The notes: generated from the letters alone by a model not told the origin. A stretch of 64,000 nucleotides of DNA from Firmicutes bacterium AF25-13AC (GCA_003478935.1 QUFP01000013.1:43439-107438); one strand, 5' to 3'. Numbered from the stretch's first letter, positions 38,931 to 48,503 are shown. Numbers and translations are program-made.

Positions 38931-40676
38931 ATGAAAGATATGAAGCGACTGTTCGGGTATATGGGGCCTTACAAAAAGGACATGATTCTCGGCGCGCTGT
39001 TTGTCATGATCGAGACTGGTTTTGAGCTGTTTATCCCGATCATGATTTCAAACTTGATTGATATCGGAGTGGCAAATCACGATGTCAATTATATTTATGT
39101 AAAGGGAGTCCAGATGGCACTGCTTGCACTTGGAGCACTTGTCACTGGTCTTTTGTATGCCCATTTTTCAGCAAAGGCCTCATATGGATGGGGTGCAGAG
39201 ATTCGAAAGGCAGAATATGCAAGAGTACAGCAGTATGCATTTTCTAATCTTGATCATTTTGTGACATCATCTTTGATTACAAGAATGACAACAGATGTTA
39301 ATGTACTTCAAAACATGATAATTTCAGGCTTTCGTCCGATTACTAGAGGTCCGTCACTTTTGATCATGGGAATTGGTCTTTCCTTCTATATGAATCCGAA
39401 GCTGGCGTTTGTTTTTGTGGTGTGCACACCGATTTTAGCAATCATTCTTTTTTTGATTGTGCGTAAGGTTGCACCGATGTACACCAGACTGCAAAGCATT
39501 ATGGATCGATTAAATCAGGTTGTGCAGGAAAATCTTACAGCAATTCGTGCTGTCAAGGCATTTGTCCGTGACGAGTATGAAGAGGACAAATTTGAAGAGG
39601 TAAACCGTGATATGGCAAAGTCAAGTGAAACTACGTTTCACTATGCGGTGTTGAATCTTCCGGCTTTTCAAGGAATTATGTACACTACGATTGTCATGAT
39701 TTTGTGGTTTGGAGGAAATATGATCTTAAAATCTGAACTTGCAGTCGGAAATCTGACTGGCTTTTTAAGTTATGTTATGCAGGTCATAAATTCCCTAATG
39801 ATGCTTGCAAATGTGTTTCTTCTATTGACACGTTCCCTTGCAAGTGCTCATCGTATTGCAGAGATTCTTGACGAAAATATTGTTCTGACCTCACCAGAAA
39901 ATGGTGAGAAAAAAGTCAAGGATGGAAGCATTGATTTTGAAAATGTGTCATTCAAATATCGTGAGGATGCTCGCGAGTACGCATTAGAGAATGTGAATCT
40001 TCATATTCCGGCAGGTCAGACGATTGGTGTTATCGGAACGACAGGATCGGCAAAGACGACACTTGTTCAGCTAATTCCGCGTCTGTACGATGCGACAACG
40101 GGCGTTGTTCGTGTTGGCGGTGTCAATGTGCACGATTATGATTTGAGTGTACTTCGTGACAGTGTAAATATTACTCTACAGAAAAACGTACTGTTTTCAG
40201 GAACTGTGCGTGAAAATTTGAAGTGGGGAAATCCTTTCGCAGATGATGAAACAATATGGAAGGCATGCCGTGCAGCATGTGCCGATGAGTTTTTAAGTCG
40301 TATGCCAGATGGTCTTGACACGATGCTGGAGCAGGGGGGAAACAACCTTTCAGGTGGCCAGAAGCAGCGCCTTTGTATTGCACGTGCACTTCTTGGAAAT
40401 GCTAAAATTTTGATTTTTGATGACTCTACCAGTGCAGTTGATACAGCCACAGAAAAGAAAATTCGAAAAGCGCTTGCCGATTACAAAGATGTGACAAAAA
40501 TCATCATTGCACAGCGCATTACCTCCGTTATGAATACTGATCAGATTGTGATTCTCGACGATGGAAAAGTACACCGTGTCGGAACGCATAAGGAACTGCT
40601 TGCGAATGATCCAATCTATCAGGAAATTTATGCATCACAGATGAAGGGAGGCAATGACGATGGCTCAGAAGAATAA
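38931..40676 (+). CDS. ABC exporter half-transporter, subunit 1 (degenerate ATPase site)
   Basis: 581 residues from the ATG at 38931 (AAAGGAG upstream). Six membrane segments precede a nucleotide-binding domain. Walker A is GTTGSAKTTL with Ala in place of the usual Gly, the signature is LSGGQ, and Walker B is LIFDDSTSAVD with Asp instead of the catalytic Glu. Such changes mark the degenerate half of heterodimeric exporters of the BmrC/TM287 type. The partner follows directly and overlaps it. Substrate may be a drug, lipid or peptide. Confidence 0.92.
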   Translation: MKDMKRLFGYMGPYKKDMILGALFVMIETGFELFIPIMISNLIDIGVANHDVNYIYVKGVQMALLALGALVTGLLYAHFSAKASYGWGAEIRKAEYARVQQYAFSNLDHFVTSSLITRMTTDVNVLQNMIISGFRPITRGPSLLIMGIGLSFYMNPKLAFVFVVCTPILAIILFLIVRKVAPMYTRLQSIMDRLNQVVQENLTAIRAVKAFVRDEYEEDKFEEVNRDMAKSSETTFHYAVLNLPAFQGIMYTTIVMILWFGGNMILKSELAVGNLTGFLSYVMQVINSLMMLANVFLLLTRSLASAHRIAEILDENIVLTSPENGEKKVKDGSIDFENVSFKYREDAREYALENVNLHIPAGQTIGVIGTTGSAKTTLVQLIPRLYDATTGVVRVGGVNVHDYDLSVLRDSVNITLQKNVLFSGTVRENLKWGNPFADDETIWKACRAACADEFLSRMPDGLDTMLEQGGNNLSGGQKQRLCIARALLGNAKILIFDDSTSAVDTATEKKIRKALADYKDVTKIIIAQRITSVMNTDQIVILDDGKVHRVGTHKELLANDPIYQEIYASQMKGGNDDGSEE

Positions 40677-42498
40677 TAAGCGTCCTGAAAACCTTAGACA
40701 GACGCTTCGTGTGTTTTTATCATATTTAGGACGCCATAAGCGAATGCTATTTGTTGTAGCAGTTCTTGTCAGTGTAAGCGCAACTGCCAATCTTCTTGGC
40801 ACTTATATGATTCGCCCTGTTGTAAACAATCTTGCAGACGGCAAGGTATCTACACTTATTGCAGGTGTGGCAATAGCCGCTGTAATTTTTGGAATTGGTG
40901 CGCTTTCTGCCTGGGGCTATTCCCAGACAATGGTTAAAGTAGCTCAGCGCGTGATTTACGATATTCGTCACGATTTGTTTGCACATGTACAGAAGCTTCC
41001 GCTTAAGTTTTTTGATACAAGAAAGAATGGAGATATCATGAGCTTATTCACAAATGATATCGACACGATTTCCGATGCACTTAATAACAGCTTTGCAATG
41101 GTAATTCAGACATTTATACAGATGGTCGGAACACTGTTGATTCTCTATATTTTAAACTGGAAATTGTCCCTAATCGTAACAGCCTGCTATGCTTTTATGT
41201 TCTGGTATATTCGTTTCAGCGGTGCTAAGAGTAAACAATACTATGGAAAACAGCAGGCAAGCCTTGGTGAGTTAAACGGCTACATCGAGGAGATGATAAG
41301 CGGACAGAAAGTCATCAAGGTATTCAATCACGAGCAGAAAAGCTTTGAGGAATTCTGTGCAAAGAACGAAGAACTGAGAAAAGCAGGAACTGGTGCACAG
41401 GGCTATGCGGCAACGATGGTTCCTATGGTAGTAAGCATTTCCTATATCAATTATGCGATTGTCGCTGTGCTTGGTGGCCTGTTAGCCTTAAATGGTCATA
41501 CTGATTTAGGAAGTCTGGCAAGTTATCTTGTATTTGTGCGTCAGGCAGCGCTTCCAATCAACCAGTTTACGCAGCAGAGTAATTTCTTACTTGCTGCACT
41601 CGCCGGAGCAGAGCGAGTATTTAAAGTAATGGATATGGAGCCAGAGATTGACGAAGGAAAGACAGATCTTATTAGCGTGAAAAAGGAAAATGGAGTGCTG
41701 GTTCCATGCAAGGAAAAAACAGGTCTTTGGGCATGGAAAAAGAACGATGGCACTCTTGTTGAGTTAAAAGGTGATGTGCGCTTTGACCATGTAGACTTTG
41801 GATACGATGATGATCGCATGATATTAAAGCAGATCAGTCTGTATGCAAAGCCAGGGCAGAAGATTGCATTTGTGGGTTCTACAGGAGCCGGAAAAACTAC
41901 AATCACGAACTTGATCAATCGTTTCTATGATGTGCAGGGTGGCTCTGTCATTTATGATGGAATCGACGTGCGCGACATCAAAAAAGATGCGCTTCGCCGT
42001 TCCCTTGGCATAGTTCTTCAGGATACACACTTATTTACTGGCACTGTTGCCGAAAACATTCGCTTTGGAAAGCTTGATGCGACGCAGGAGAAAATTGAAA
42101 AGGCTGCAAAGATCGCAAATGCCGATTCCTTTATCCGTCGTCTTCCACATGGCTATGATACACTTGTTACGGCAGATGGTGCCAATCTGTCACAAGGTCA
42201 GCGTCAGCTTCTTGCCATTGCGCGTGCAGCCGTAGCTGATCCGCCGGTGCTCATTCTTGATGAGGCAACCTCATCAGTCGATACACGTACAGAGGCATTG
42301 ATTGAGCGCGGAATGGATCAGCTGATGGAGGGACGAACTGTATTTGTCATTGCCCATCGTCTTAGTACTGTACGCAATTCTAATGCAATTATGGTTCTAG
42401 AGCAGGGAAAGATCGTCGAGAGAGGTGATCACGACGATCTTTTAGAGCAGAAGGGAAAATATTATCAGCTGTATCACGGTATGTTTGAGTTGAGCTGA
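40660..42498 (+). CDS. ABC exporter half-transporter, subunit 2
   Basis: 612 residues. The ATG at 40660 is favoured over 40654 because AGGGAGG then has normal spacing. The membrane domain is followed by an ATPase with a complete Walker A (GSTGAGKTTI), signature LSQGQ and Walker B LILDEATSSVD with catalytic Glu. A stretch of about 40 residues between the two domains (LISVKKENGVLVPCKEKTG) is extra. It forms a heterodimer with the preceding gene; the start lies inside the end of that gene. Confidence 0.92.
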   Translation: MAQKNNKRPENLRQTLRVFLSYLGRHKRMLFVVAVLVSVSATANLLGTYMIRPVVNNLADGKVSTLIAGVAIAAVIFGIGALSAWGYSQTMVKVAQRVIYDIRHDLFAHVQKLPLKFFDTRKNGDIMSLFTNDIDTISDALNNSFAMVIQTFIQMVGTLLILYILNWKLSLIVTACYAFMFWYIRFSGAKSKQYYGKQQASLGELNGYIEEMISGQKVIKVFNHEQKSFEEFCAKNEELRKAGTGAQGYAATMVPMVVSISYINYAIVAVLGGLLALNGHTDLGSLASYLVFVRQAALPINQFTQQSNFLLAALAGAERVFKVMDMEPEIDEGKTDLISVKKENGVLVPCKEKTGLWAWKKNDGTLVELKGDVRFDHVDFGYDDDRMILKQISLYAKPGQKIAFVGSTGAGKTTITNLINRFYDVQGGSVIYDGIDVRDIKKDALRRSLGIVLQDTHLFTGTVAENIRFGKLDATQEKIEKAAKIANADSFIRRLPHGYDTLVTADGANLSQGQRQLLAIARAAVADPPVLILDEATSSVDTRTEALIERGMDQLMEGRTVFVIAHRLSTVRNSNAIMVLEQGKIVERGDHDDLLEQKGKYYQLYHGMFELS

Positions 42499-42510
42499 TG
42501 AAAATTGGAT

Positions 42511-42569
42511 AAAAAAATATAGGCATTGCGATTCGAGTAAATTCTTGAATCACAATGTCTATTTTTTTA
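42511..42569. terminator. Bidirectional terminator
   Basis: AAAAAAATATAGGCATTGCG pairs with the region ending AATGTCTATTTTTTT through the GATTC/GAATC top, with A and T tracts on either side. It serves the exporter (plus) and the symporter (minus). Confidence 0.85.
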
Positions 42570-42573
42570 TACA

Positions 42574-43971
42574 TTAATTTTTCGCACCCTCACCAGCAAA
42601 ATATTCTTTGGTTAATCTTACCACCGTACCAGAGAGCAGGAACAGTGCAATTAAGTTAGGGATTGCCATTAAACCATTGAAGGTTTCTGCGATACTCCAC
42701 ATCAGTCCAAGATTTGCTGTTGCACCAAGGATTGCAACGAGAGAATATGCTACCATGAAAGGTTTAATGACTTTCTCTGAGAATAAAAATTCAATGCAGC
42801 GGGCACCATAGAGTCCCCATCCAAGAATAGTAGAAAAGGCGAAGCAGCACATTGCAATTGCGGTAAAGATGGAAACCCAGCTTCCGTAAACAGATGTGAA
42901 TCCAGAAATGGTAAGCTCAGCACCAGCTGCAGCTCCATATTCAATCGTGGTGCCGCTGCAAAGAATAACAAGAGCAGTCAAAGTACAGATAACAATTGTA
43001 TCAGTAAATACTTCAAATATACCAAACATTCCCTGCTTTACAGGTTTTTTTGTGTCTGCACATGCATGAGCTATGGAACCAGTACCAAGTCCAGCCTCAT
43101 TAGAGAAGATACCGCGGGAAACTCCTTTTTTCATACTGGTAAACATGCTTCCGACAATGCCGCCGGTTACGGCAGATGGTTTAAATGCACCTTCAAAAAT
43201 AGAAGCAAATACTGTAGGAATTGTGCGGATATTGATTACGATAACACCGACAGCAAGAACGATATATAATAATGCCATAAAAGGAACAAGCTTTTCTGTT
43301 ACTTGTCCGATACGTTTTACACCGCCCAACAAAATGAGTGCAACAAGTACAGCCATTACAATACCAATGATTAAATTAGAAGTTGACACAGCATCATTAG
43401 AGATTACGTGAAAATCAATAAGAGCTGAATTAATAGCAGTGGTGATTGTGTTAACCTGTGTTGCGTTTCCAGTTCCGAATACAGTCAGTACACCAAAGGC
43501 GGCAAAAAGATAAGCAAGCCACATCCAACGTTTTCCAAGACCATTTTTTATGTAATACATTGGACCGCCGACCAGATCGCCATCAGCATTTTTCTCACGG
43601 AAATGAACGGCAAGTGTTACCTCAGCAAATTTAGTGCACATGCCAAGAATAGCAGAGATCCACATCCAAAAGATAGCTCCAGGTCCGCCTATTGCAATCG
43701 CACCGGCAACACCGGCAATATTTCCAGTACCAACAGTTGCAGCAAGCGCAGTACATACAGCCTGAAATGGTGTCAAAGCACCATCAGATGCGTTCTTTTT
43801 GCGGAACATTCGTCCGATTGTTGTTTTAATTGCATAAGGAAATTTGCGTATCTGGAGAAAACGTGTGCGAAGACTCAAATAAAGGCCAACGCCAAAGATG
43901 CAAACCATAGCCGGAACACCCCAGATGAAATTGTTCACGGCCGAATTGACGGTCTCAATAAATTGAAGCAT
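42574..43971 (-). CDS. Sodium:alanine symporter (AGCS family)
   Basis: 465 residues with about 11 membrane segments. Family blocks are FQAVCTALAATVGTGNIAGVAGAIAIGGPGAIFWMW, FREKNADGDLVGGPMYYIKNGLGKRW and GIFSNEAGLGTGSIAHACADTK. It imports alanine or glycine with sodium. It has its own promoter about 45 bases upstream and a structured repeat (family B) behind that. It is convergent with the ABC exporter. Confidence 0.95.
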   Translation of the reverse strand: MLQFIETVNSAVNNFIWGVPAMVCIFGVGLYLSLRTRFLQIRKFPYAIKTTIGRMFRKKNASDGALTPFQAVCTALAATVGTGNIAGVAGAIAIGGPGAIFWMWISAILGMCTKFAEVTLAVHFREKNADGDLVGGPMYYIKNGLGKRWMWLAYLFAAFGVLTVFGTGNATQVNTITTAINSALIDFHVISNDAVSTSNLIIGIVMAVLVALILLGGVKRIGQVTEKLVPFMALLYIVLAVGVIVINIRTIPTVFASIFEGAFKPSAVTGGIVGSMFTSMKKGVSRGIFSNEAGLGTGSIAHACADTKKPVKQGMFGIFEVFTDTIVICTLTALVILCSGTTIEYGAAAGAELTISGFTSVYGSWVSIFTAIAMCCFAFSTILGWGLYGARCIEFLFSEKVIKPFMVAYSLVAILGATANLGLMWSIAETFNGLMAIPNLIALFLLSGTVVRLTKEYFAGEGAKN

Positions 43972-44013
43972 AAAAAATCCTCTTTCTTGTTAGTTCAAAA
44001 TTTTACAAAGGAC

Positions 44014-44042
44014 ACTATAACACGATATAATTTATGGTTCAA
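44014..44042 (-). promoter_or_regulatory. Promoter of the alanine symporter gene
   Basis: On the minus strand TTGAAC (44042-44037) and TATAGT (44019-44014) are 17 bases apart, 43 bases before the ATG. Confidence 0.65.
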
Positions 44043-44099
44043 GCGTTATTTTAAAAGTTCAACATATTGAACTTAGGGGCGAAACCCGAAAGTCTTACG

Positions 44100-44230
44100 A
44101 AAGGCGGATTCGACGAGGTCTTTGTCGGCGTCTCTTTTCCGCGGGTACCTGTTACACTATCTATTATCATATATTGTTTTGAAAGTCCCGCTACAACGTT
44201 CCGCCTCGTAAAGAACCATCGTCTCACCGC
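44100..44230 (-). repeat. Structured intergenic element, family B copy 1
   Basis: Shared with 62343-62500. Nested stems (plus coordinates): GACGAGGTCTTT (44112-44123) with AAAGAACCATCGTC (44210-44223), GGCG (44127-44130) with CGCC (44202-44205), and GCGGG (44141-44145) with CCCGC (44187-44191). On the minus strand the apical part reads CTTTCAAAAC then TATGATAATA. TTGTAG and TATGAT, 19 apart, would point at the alanine symporter gene. It occupies the middle of the 411-base gap 43972-44382. Confidence 0.75.
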
Positions 44231-44305
44231 CAGCTAGGTAACGATGATGAGTCCCAAAGTAGAACTGTATAATCAAAATAATAAGTATTTTTTCCTAAAT
44301 ATTTA

Positions 44306-44334
44306 TTGAAATATTAGAATTGACGCATTATACT
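44306..44334 (+). promoter_or_regulatory. Promoter of the TauE/SafE gene
   Basis: TTGAAA (44306-44311) and TATACT (44329-44334), 17 bases apart, 48 bases before the ATG. Confidence 0.6.
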
Positions 44335-44382
44335 ACTAAACAACATTAAAATAAAGGAGAGACATATAAGGAGAAAGAACCT

Positions 44383-45099
44383 ATGATACTATGGATCATC
44401 GCGGCAATCTGCGCCTTTTTTATAAAGGGATTGTGTGGATTTGCAAACACGCTTGTTTTTACAAGTATTTTAAGTTTTGGAGTAAATAATGCGTCGATTT
44501 CTCCGGTAGAATTATTGCTAGGTTACCCGGGAAATCTGCTTTTGGCATGGAAAGAACGAAAAAAAATCAATTGGAAGATCTGCGGATCACTATCTGCACT
44601 TGTTATGCTTGGCAGCATACCGGGTGCCTTCTTTTTGAAAAATGCAGATACGACAGTAATTAAAATGATTTTCGGTATTGTAATTATTTTAATCGGAGCA
44701 GAAATGCTTCTTCGTGAATTTCATCCACGTCCGATGAAACAATCGAATGGTTTTACCATTTTAATTGGTGTATTGTCAGGAATTCTCTGTGGCCTTTACG
44801 GAGTAGGAGCGTTACTTGGAGCATACCTTAGCCGTGTCACAGATGACAGCCATGCTTTTAAGGGCAATATCAGTGTTGTCTTTTTTATAGAGAATACCTT
44901 TCGAATTATTTTGTATAGCTGTTGGGGTATTATTAAGCTTGATACTGCAAAGCAAGTAGTAATATTATTGCCGTTTATGTTAGGCGGTCTTGGCCTTGGA
45001 ATTTTTGCAGGAACACATATTCCAGAGCGCACCGTCAAGAGAATAGTTATTGTTTTGCTGATGATTTCTGGCGCCGCGCTGATTTGGCAGAGTATATAA
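44383..45099 (+). CDS. TauE/SafE-family membrane transporter
   Basis: 238 residues with about eight membrane segments in two repeats. FIKGLCGFANTLVFTSILSF near the start and GVLSGILCGLYGVGALLGAYL in the middle are the two repeated glycine-rich motifs of the family. Members export sulfite, sulfoacetate or other small organic anions; the substrate here is not predictable. Monocistronic: own promoter before it, and a family A repeat follows eight bases after the stop. Confidence 0.88.
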   Translation: MILWIIAAICAFFIKGLCGFANTLVFTSILSFGVNNASISPVELLLGYPGNLLLAWKERKKINWKICGSLSALVMLGSIPGAFFLKNADTTVIKMIFGIVIILIGAEMLLREFHPRPMKQSNGFTILIGVLSGILCGLYGVGALLGAYLSRVTDDSHAFKGNISVVFFIENTFRIILYSCWGIIKLDTAKQVVILLPFMLGGLGLGIFAGTHIPERTVKRIVIVLLMISGAALIWQSI

Positions 45100-45107
45100 G
45101 ATTTTTA

Positions 45108-45180
45108 GTTACAGTTCATGGATAAGCCAATATTGCGGCAAAGCCCGAAGGTGAATGGCTTTCGTAGCATGAACTGTAAC
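45108..45180. mobile_element. Short family A element (73 bp) with 8-bp target duplication
   Basis: Terminal inverted repeats GTTACAGTTCATG and CATGAACTGTAAC bound a 73-bp element. It is flanked on both sides by GATTTTTA (45100-45107 and 45181-45188), a perfect 8-bp direct repeat. Its left 57 bases match the left arm of the 191-bp copy at 60557 (reverse complement), so it looks like an internally deleted derivative. It codes for nothing: a MITE-like non-autonomous element. Confidence 0.8.
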
Positions 45181-45287
45181 GATTTTTATAGAATACTAGA
45201 AATGAATGCTTTACATTACTTAGGAAAATTGGTATCCTTAATAATACACGCAAAAAATATTTTGAAGAAAGGGAAGAAAAAGATACT

Positions 45288-45824
45288 ATGGTAGAATTAT
45301 TAAAATTTGAAGACTTTGATCAGATGTATTCAATAATGGAACAAAGTTTTCCATATGATGAATATAGAGGATATGAGGGCCAGAAACAATTATTTGAGAA
45401 TCCAGAATATAAGGTGTTTATACATAGAAATGAAGAAACAAAAGAAATAGATGGATTTTTATCTGCCTGGGAGTTTGATGATATCTTATTTTTTGAGCAT
45501 TTTGCAGTAAGCAGCAAAGTACGAAATGGTGGTATCGGAGGACGCATGTTAAGAGAGGTCCTTACTCAGGTAAATAAAATGACATGTCTTGAAGTTGAGC
45601 TGCCAGAAGGAGAACTTGAAAAAAGGCGTATTAGCTTTTATGAAAGAAATGGATTTTGCTATAATCCATATCCATATACCCAGCCATCAATTGCTCCAGG
45701 AAGAAAACCGATTCCACTTCGTATTATGACCTACCAGAGAACAGTTACTGAAGCTGAATACCAGAAAATAAAAAATCTGCTGTACCGACGTGTATATCAC
45801 GTATCAGAACAGCAGATGAAATAA
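45288..45824 (+). CDS. GNAT-family N-acetyltransferase
   Basis: 178 residues. The acetyl-CoA binding loop is SSKVRNGGIGGRMLREVL, preceded by the beta strand FFEHFAVS. ISFYERNGFCYNPYPYTQPSI is the usual C-terminal GNAT element (YERxGF). Acceptor unknown. AAAGGGAAG precedes the ATG. The last 20 residues after LRIMTYQRTVTEAEYQKI form a charged tail. It is convergent with the metallohydrolase gene six bases away. Confidence 0.9.
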   Translation: MVELLKFEDFDQMYSIMEQSFPYDEYRGYEGQKQLFENPEYKVFIHRNEETKEIDGFLSAWEFDDILFFEHFAVSSKVRNGGIGGRMLREVLTQVNKMTCLEVELPEGELEKRRISFYERNGFCYNPYPYTQPSIAPGRKPIPLRIMTYQRTVTEAEYQKIKNLLYRRVYHVSEQQMK

Positions 45825-45830
45825 ATAATA

Positions 45831-46718
45831 TTAGAAGACATCCAAATCGCGTCCGTTTACGGTATAACCTTCATACCCAGCGGTCTTAATCTCTTCCAGG
45901 ATTGCCTCATCGCGCCGAGCCATTTCAGCAGCCAGATTGATGTGGTTATCCTGGATATTCATATGGTAAATTCGGTGGTATGTAACAAGAAGCTTAGGCT
46001 GAGCCTTTTTTGCTACCCATGCCAGATCCGTGCTTAATGTATGCACTTCTCTGTGATATTTCTGCCACTTTGGTTCGCGTGCAGAGATACCAGCTGAATA
46101 TTCTACTTCATGCAGTAAAATGTCGCATCCAGAAGCTTTTTGGGCCACCAGTTCAAGAGGAGCTGTGTCGCCGCTTATTACAATTGTGCGATCGGCTGTC
46201 ACGAATTTATAGCCATAGCAGGTTAGTGTGCCGTGGCTGACAGGAAATGCCTCCACGCTTACATATTCATCCTGGAAGATAATGCCAGGATTTTCTTCAT
46301 TTTCAATTTCGGTCACATCCACCTTATAACCATTTTCATTTGCTTTTTCAAATCCATGAATGCGAAAATCAATATCTGTGGAATATGCTTCTAAAATATG
46401 GTCAGTCATATGACGCAGTCCCTTTGGACCAAAAACCTTGAGTGGTGTATTGCGTTCAAGCACCCATGGAGTAAAAATAAGATCTGAATATCCGGCAGTG
46501 TGATCAGTGTGCAGATGGGTACAAAATGCAGTGCATAAAAGATCTGGGCGAAGTGCATCAATCCCGTTAAAATAAGCCTTGGAAGCCTGACGGACAACGC
46601 CCGGTCCAAAATCAACCAGATACGCACGATTCCCAACAACAACTGCGGAAGATGGACCGCATGCATTTGGGCATGCATTAGGCGTTCCCGTTCCAAGAAG
46701 AACAAGTTTTGTTTCCAT
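45831..46718 (-). CDS. MBL-fold metallohydrolase (RNase Z-like)
   Basis: 295 residues. The metal site HxHxDH is seen in CTHLHTDHTAGYSD (about residue 67). Other ligands are in SHGTLTCYG, VISGDTAPLE and LVTYHRIYH near the C-terminus. The fold is that of RNase Z/arylsulfatase-type enzymes, but the long exosite of tRNase Z is missing, so an uncharacterised esterase or phosphodiesterase is as likely. AAAGGAG precedes the ATG. Divergent from queH. Confidence 0.88.
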   Translation of the reverse strand: METKLVLLGTGTPNACPNACGPSSAVVVGNRAYLVDFGPGVVRQASKAYFNGIDALRPDLLCTAFCTHLHTDHTAGYSDLIFTPWVLERNTPLKVFGPKGLRHMTDHILEAYSTDIDFRIHGFEKANENGYKVDVTEIENEENPGIIFQDEYVSVEAFPVSHGTLTCYGYKFVTADRTIVISGDTAPLELVAQKASGCDILLHEVEYSAGISAREPKWQKYHREVHTLSTDLAWVAKKAQPKLLVTYHRIYHMNIQDNHINLAAEMARRDEAILEEIKTAGYEGYTVNGRDLDVF

Positions 46719-46804
46719 ATATATAAAGAACTCCTTTCTTTTTTCATGGAGTTTATTATAATGGAGTTATAGAAAAAAGACAAGAAAGGAACCAAACGAA
46801 ATTT

Positions 46805-47437
46805 ATGAATAAAATTAATTACCAAAAGCGTCTGGAAGAGACGATAGATAAAGAAACAAAGGCCGGGCATGTTCCGACACTTTTTTTGCACAGCTGTTGT
46901 GCACCGTGCAGCAGCTACGTGTTAGAGTATCTGTCCAATTACTTTAAGATTACTGTATTTTATTATAATCCGAATATTACAGAGGAGGCAGAGTACAAAA
47001 AGCGTGTCGCAGAACAGGCACGTCTAATTTCGGAACTTGATACAGTTTATCCGATTCAGCTTGTGGAAGGAACATATGCCCCACAGCGCTTTTATGAGAT
47101 CACGAAAGGAATGGAGCAGATGGACGAGGGCGGTGAGCGCTGCTTCGCCTGTTATAGGCTGCGTTTAGAGGAAGCTGCGAAGTTAGCAGCAGATGGTGGG
47201 TTTGACTATGTTACAACGACACTTTCCATAAGTCCAATGAAAAACGCTGAGAAATTAAATGAGATAGGGGCGGAAGTGGGAGCCAAATATGGCATCACCT
47301 GGTTGTTTTCAGATTTTAAGAAAAAGAATGGCTATAAGCGTTCTGTGGAGCTGTCAAAGGAGCATGATTTGTACCGCCAGAGCTATTGTGGCTGCGGCTA
47401 CTCAAAGGCACAGGCAAAAAGAGAGGGGCGGATCTGA
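46805..47437 (+). CDS. queH: Epoxyqueuosine reductase QueH
   Basis: 210 residues, the length of QueH (formerly DUF208). LHSCCAPCSSYVLEYL supplies the first cysteine set, ERCFACYRLRLEEAA the second, and YRQSYCGCGYS the third. These ligate an Fe-S cluster and metal for the last step of queuosine formation in tRNA. TTTLSISPMKN is another family block. GAAAGGAACC is the ribosome binding site. Its TGA overlaps the ATG of the next gene by one base. Confidence 0.95.
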   Translation: MNKINYQKRLEETIDKETKAGHVPTLFLHSCCAPCSSYVLEYLSNYFKITVFYYNPNITEEAEYKKRVAEQARLISELDTVYPIQLVEGTYAPQRFYEITKGMEQMDEGGERCFACYRLRLEEAAKLAADGGFDYVTTTLSISPMKNAEKLNEIGAEVGAKYGITWLFSDFKKKNGYKRSVELSKEHDLYRQSYCGCGYSKAQAKREGRI

Positions 47438-48489
47438 TGGAACAGCAAAAAACAAAAGAGAGTAAGAAACGCTATTTTGCCTATGATTTTATGCGTGCGG
47501 CTGCCATGCTTTTGATTGTATTTTATCATATGAACTGCGAGTGGAGTGCGCGCCTTATGGAAAGCCCGCTTGTCGTAACGAAAATTGGCGCGCAAGGGTA
47601 TCTTGGCTGGCAGGGAGTATCGTTATTTATTCTTGTATCAGGTGCTGCACAGTGCATTTCCTACGAGCGCTGCAGTGACTTAAAAACTTACTATAAAAAG
47701 CGCTGGTGGAGCATTTTTCCATCATTTTATATGGCATACTTTGTATGCTACTTGATGGGCGGATTTGGCGGCGGAGTTAAACTTTTTGATTTGTCATTTT
47801 TATGGACTATTACCGGACTTGATGGCTATGCATCATTGTTTGGTATTCAAAGCCACTACCTTGTCGGAGAATGGTTTATCGGAATGATTCTTGTCCTTTA
47901 CATCGTCTTTCCGGTATTGTATGCACTGGTTAAGCGCTATCCAAAGCCAACACTAATCGCAGCGATTCTTTATTATCTAGTGATGGTACAGCTTCTTGGA
48001 AATACGGGAAGAGTGGACAAGGATATCTTATTAAATGTAGTTGTTTTTATGGCGGGTATTTATCTGTATCGCTATATGAAAAACGTGTCACTTCGCACAG
48101 GTGTGGCAGCAGCTGTAGTGTTGTGCCTGGTTGTGTTTGTCCCGCTTCCAGAGCGTGTAACATGGTATTTATTTGCAGTCGAAGGCATTTTGTGGTATCT
48201 GATTTTTATGGCAGCAGGAAATGCGCTGGATCGGATAAAAAATTTGCCGTGCGTGATTCTGAAAAAACTTGTCGGTGTGCTTTCAAAGTATTCATATGAG
48301 ATATTTTTACTGCATCATGTACTTATAACTGTATCGTTATCACCATATGAGCAAAATACATATTATTCGGTGGGACAGTATCTGCTTTGGGCGCTGCGTG
48401 CGCTTGCTGTAATAGGAATTGCATCATGGATGATTTATCCTAGATGGAAGCCAAAGACAACGAAAGTGCAGGCAACAAAAACACAGTAA
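47437..48489 (+). CDS. Acyltransferase family 3 membrane protein
   Basis: 350 residues with about ten membrane segments. The start MEQQKTKESKKRYFAYDFMRAAAMLLIVFYHMNCEW has the family RxxA and active His (YHM). GWQGVSLFILVSGAAQ and HYLVGEWFIGMILVLYIVFPVL are typical. It probably adds an acyl group to a surface glycan or lipid. The start at 47437 (TGATG overlap with queH) is preferred over an upstream extension. It is the intact counterpart of the broken family member at 9.5 kb. Confidence 0.88.
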   Translation: MEQQKTKESKKRYFAYDFMRAAAMLLIVFYHMNCEWSARLMESPLVVTKIGAQGYLGWQGVSLFILVSGAAQCISYERCSDLKTYYKKRWWSIFPSFYMAYFVCYLMGGFGGGVKLFDLSFLWTITGLDGYASLFGIQSHYLVGEWFIGMILVLYIVFPVLYALVKRYPKPTLIAAILYYLVMVQLLGNTGRVDKDILLNVVVFMAGIYLYRYMKNVSLRTGVAAAVVLCLVVFVPLPERVTWYLFAVEGILWYLIFMAAGNALDRIKNLPCVILKKLVGVLSKYSYEIFLLHHVLITVSLSPYEQNTYYSVGQYLLWALRALAVIGIASWMIYPRWKPKTTKVQATKTQ

Positions 48490-48503
48490 ACTAAATGGCA
48501 TGG

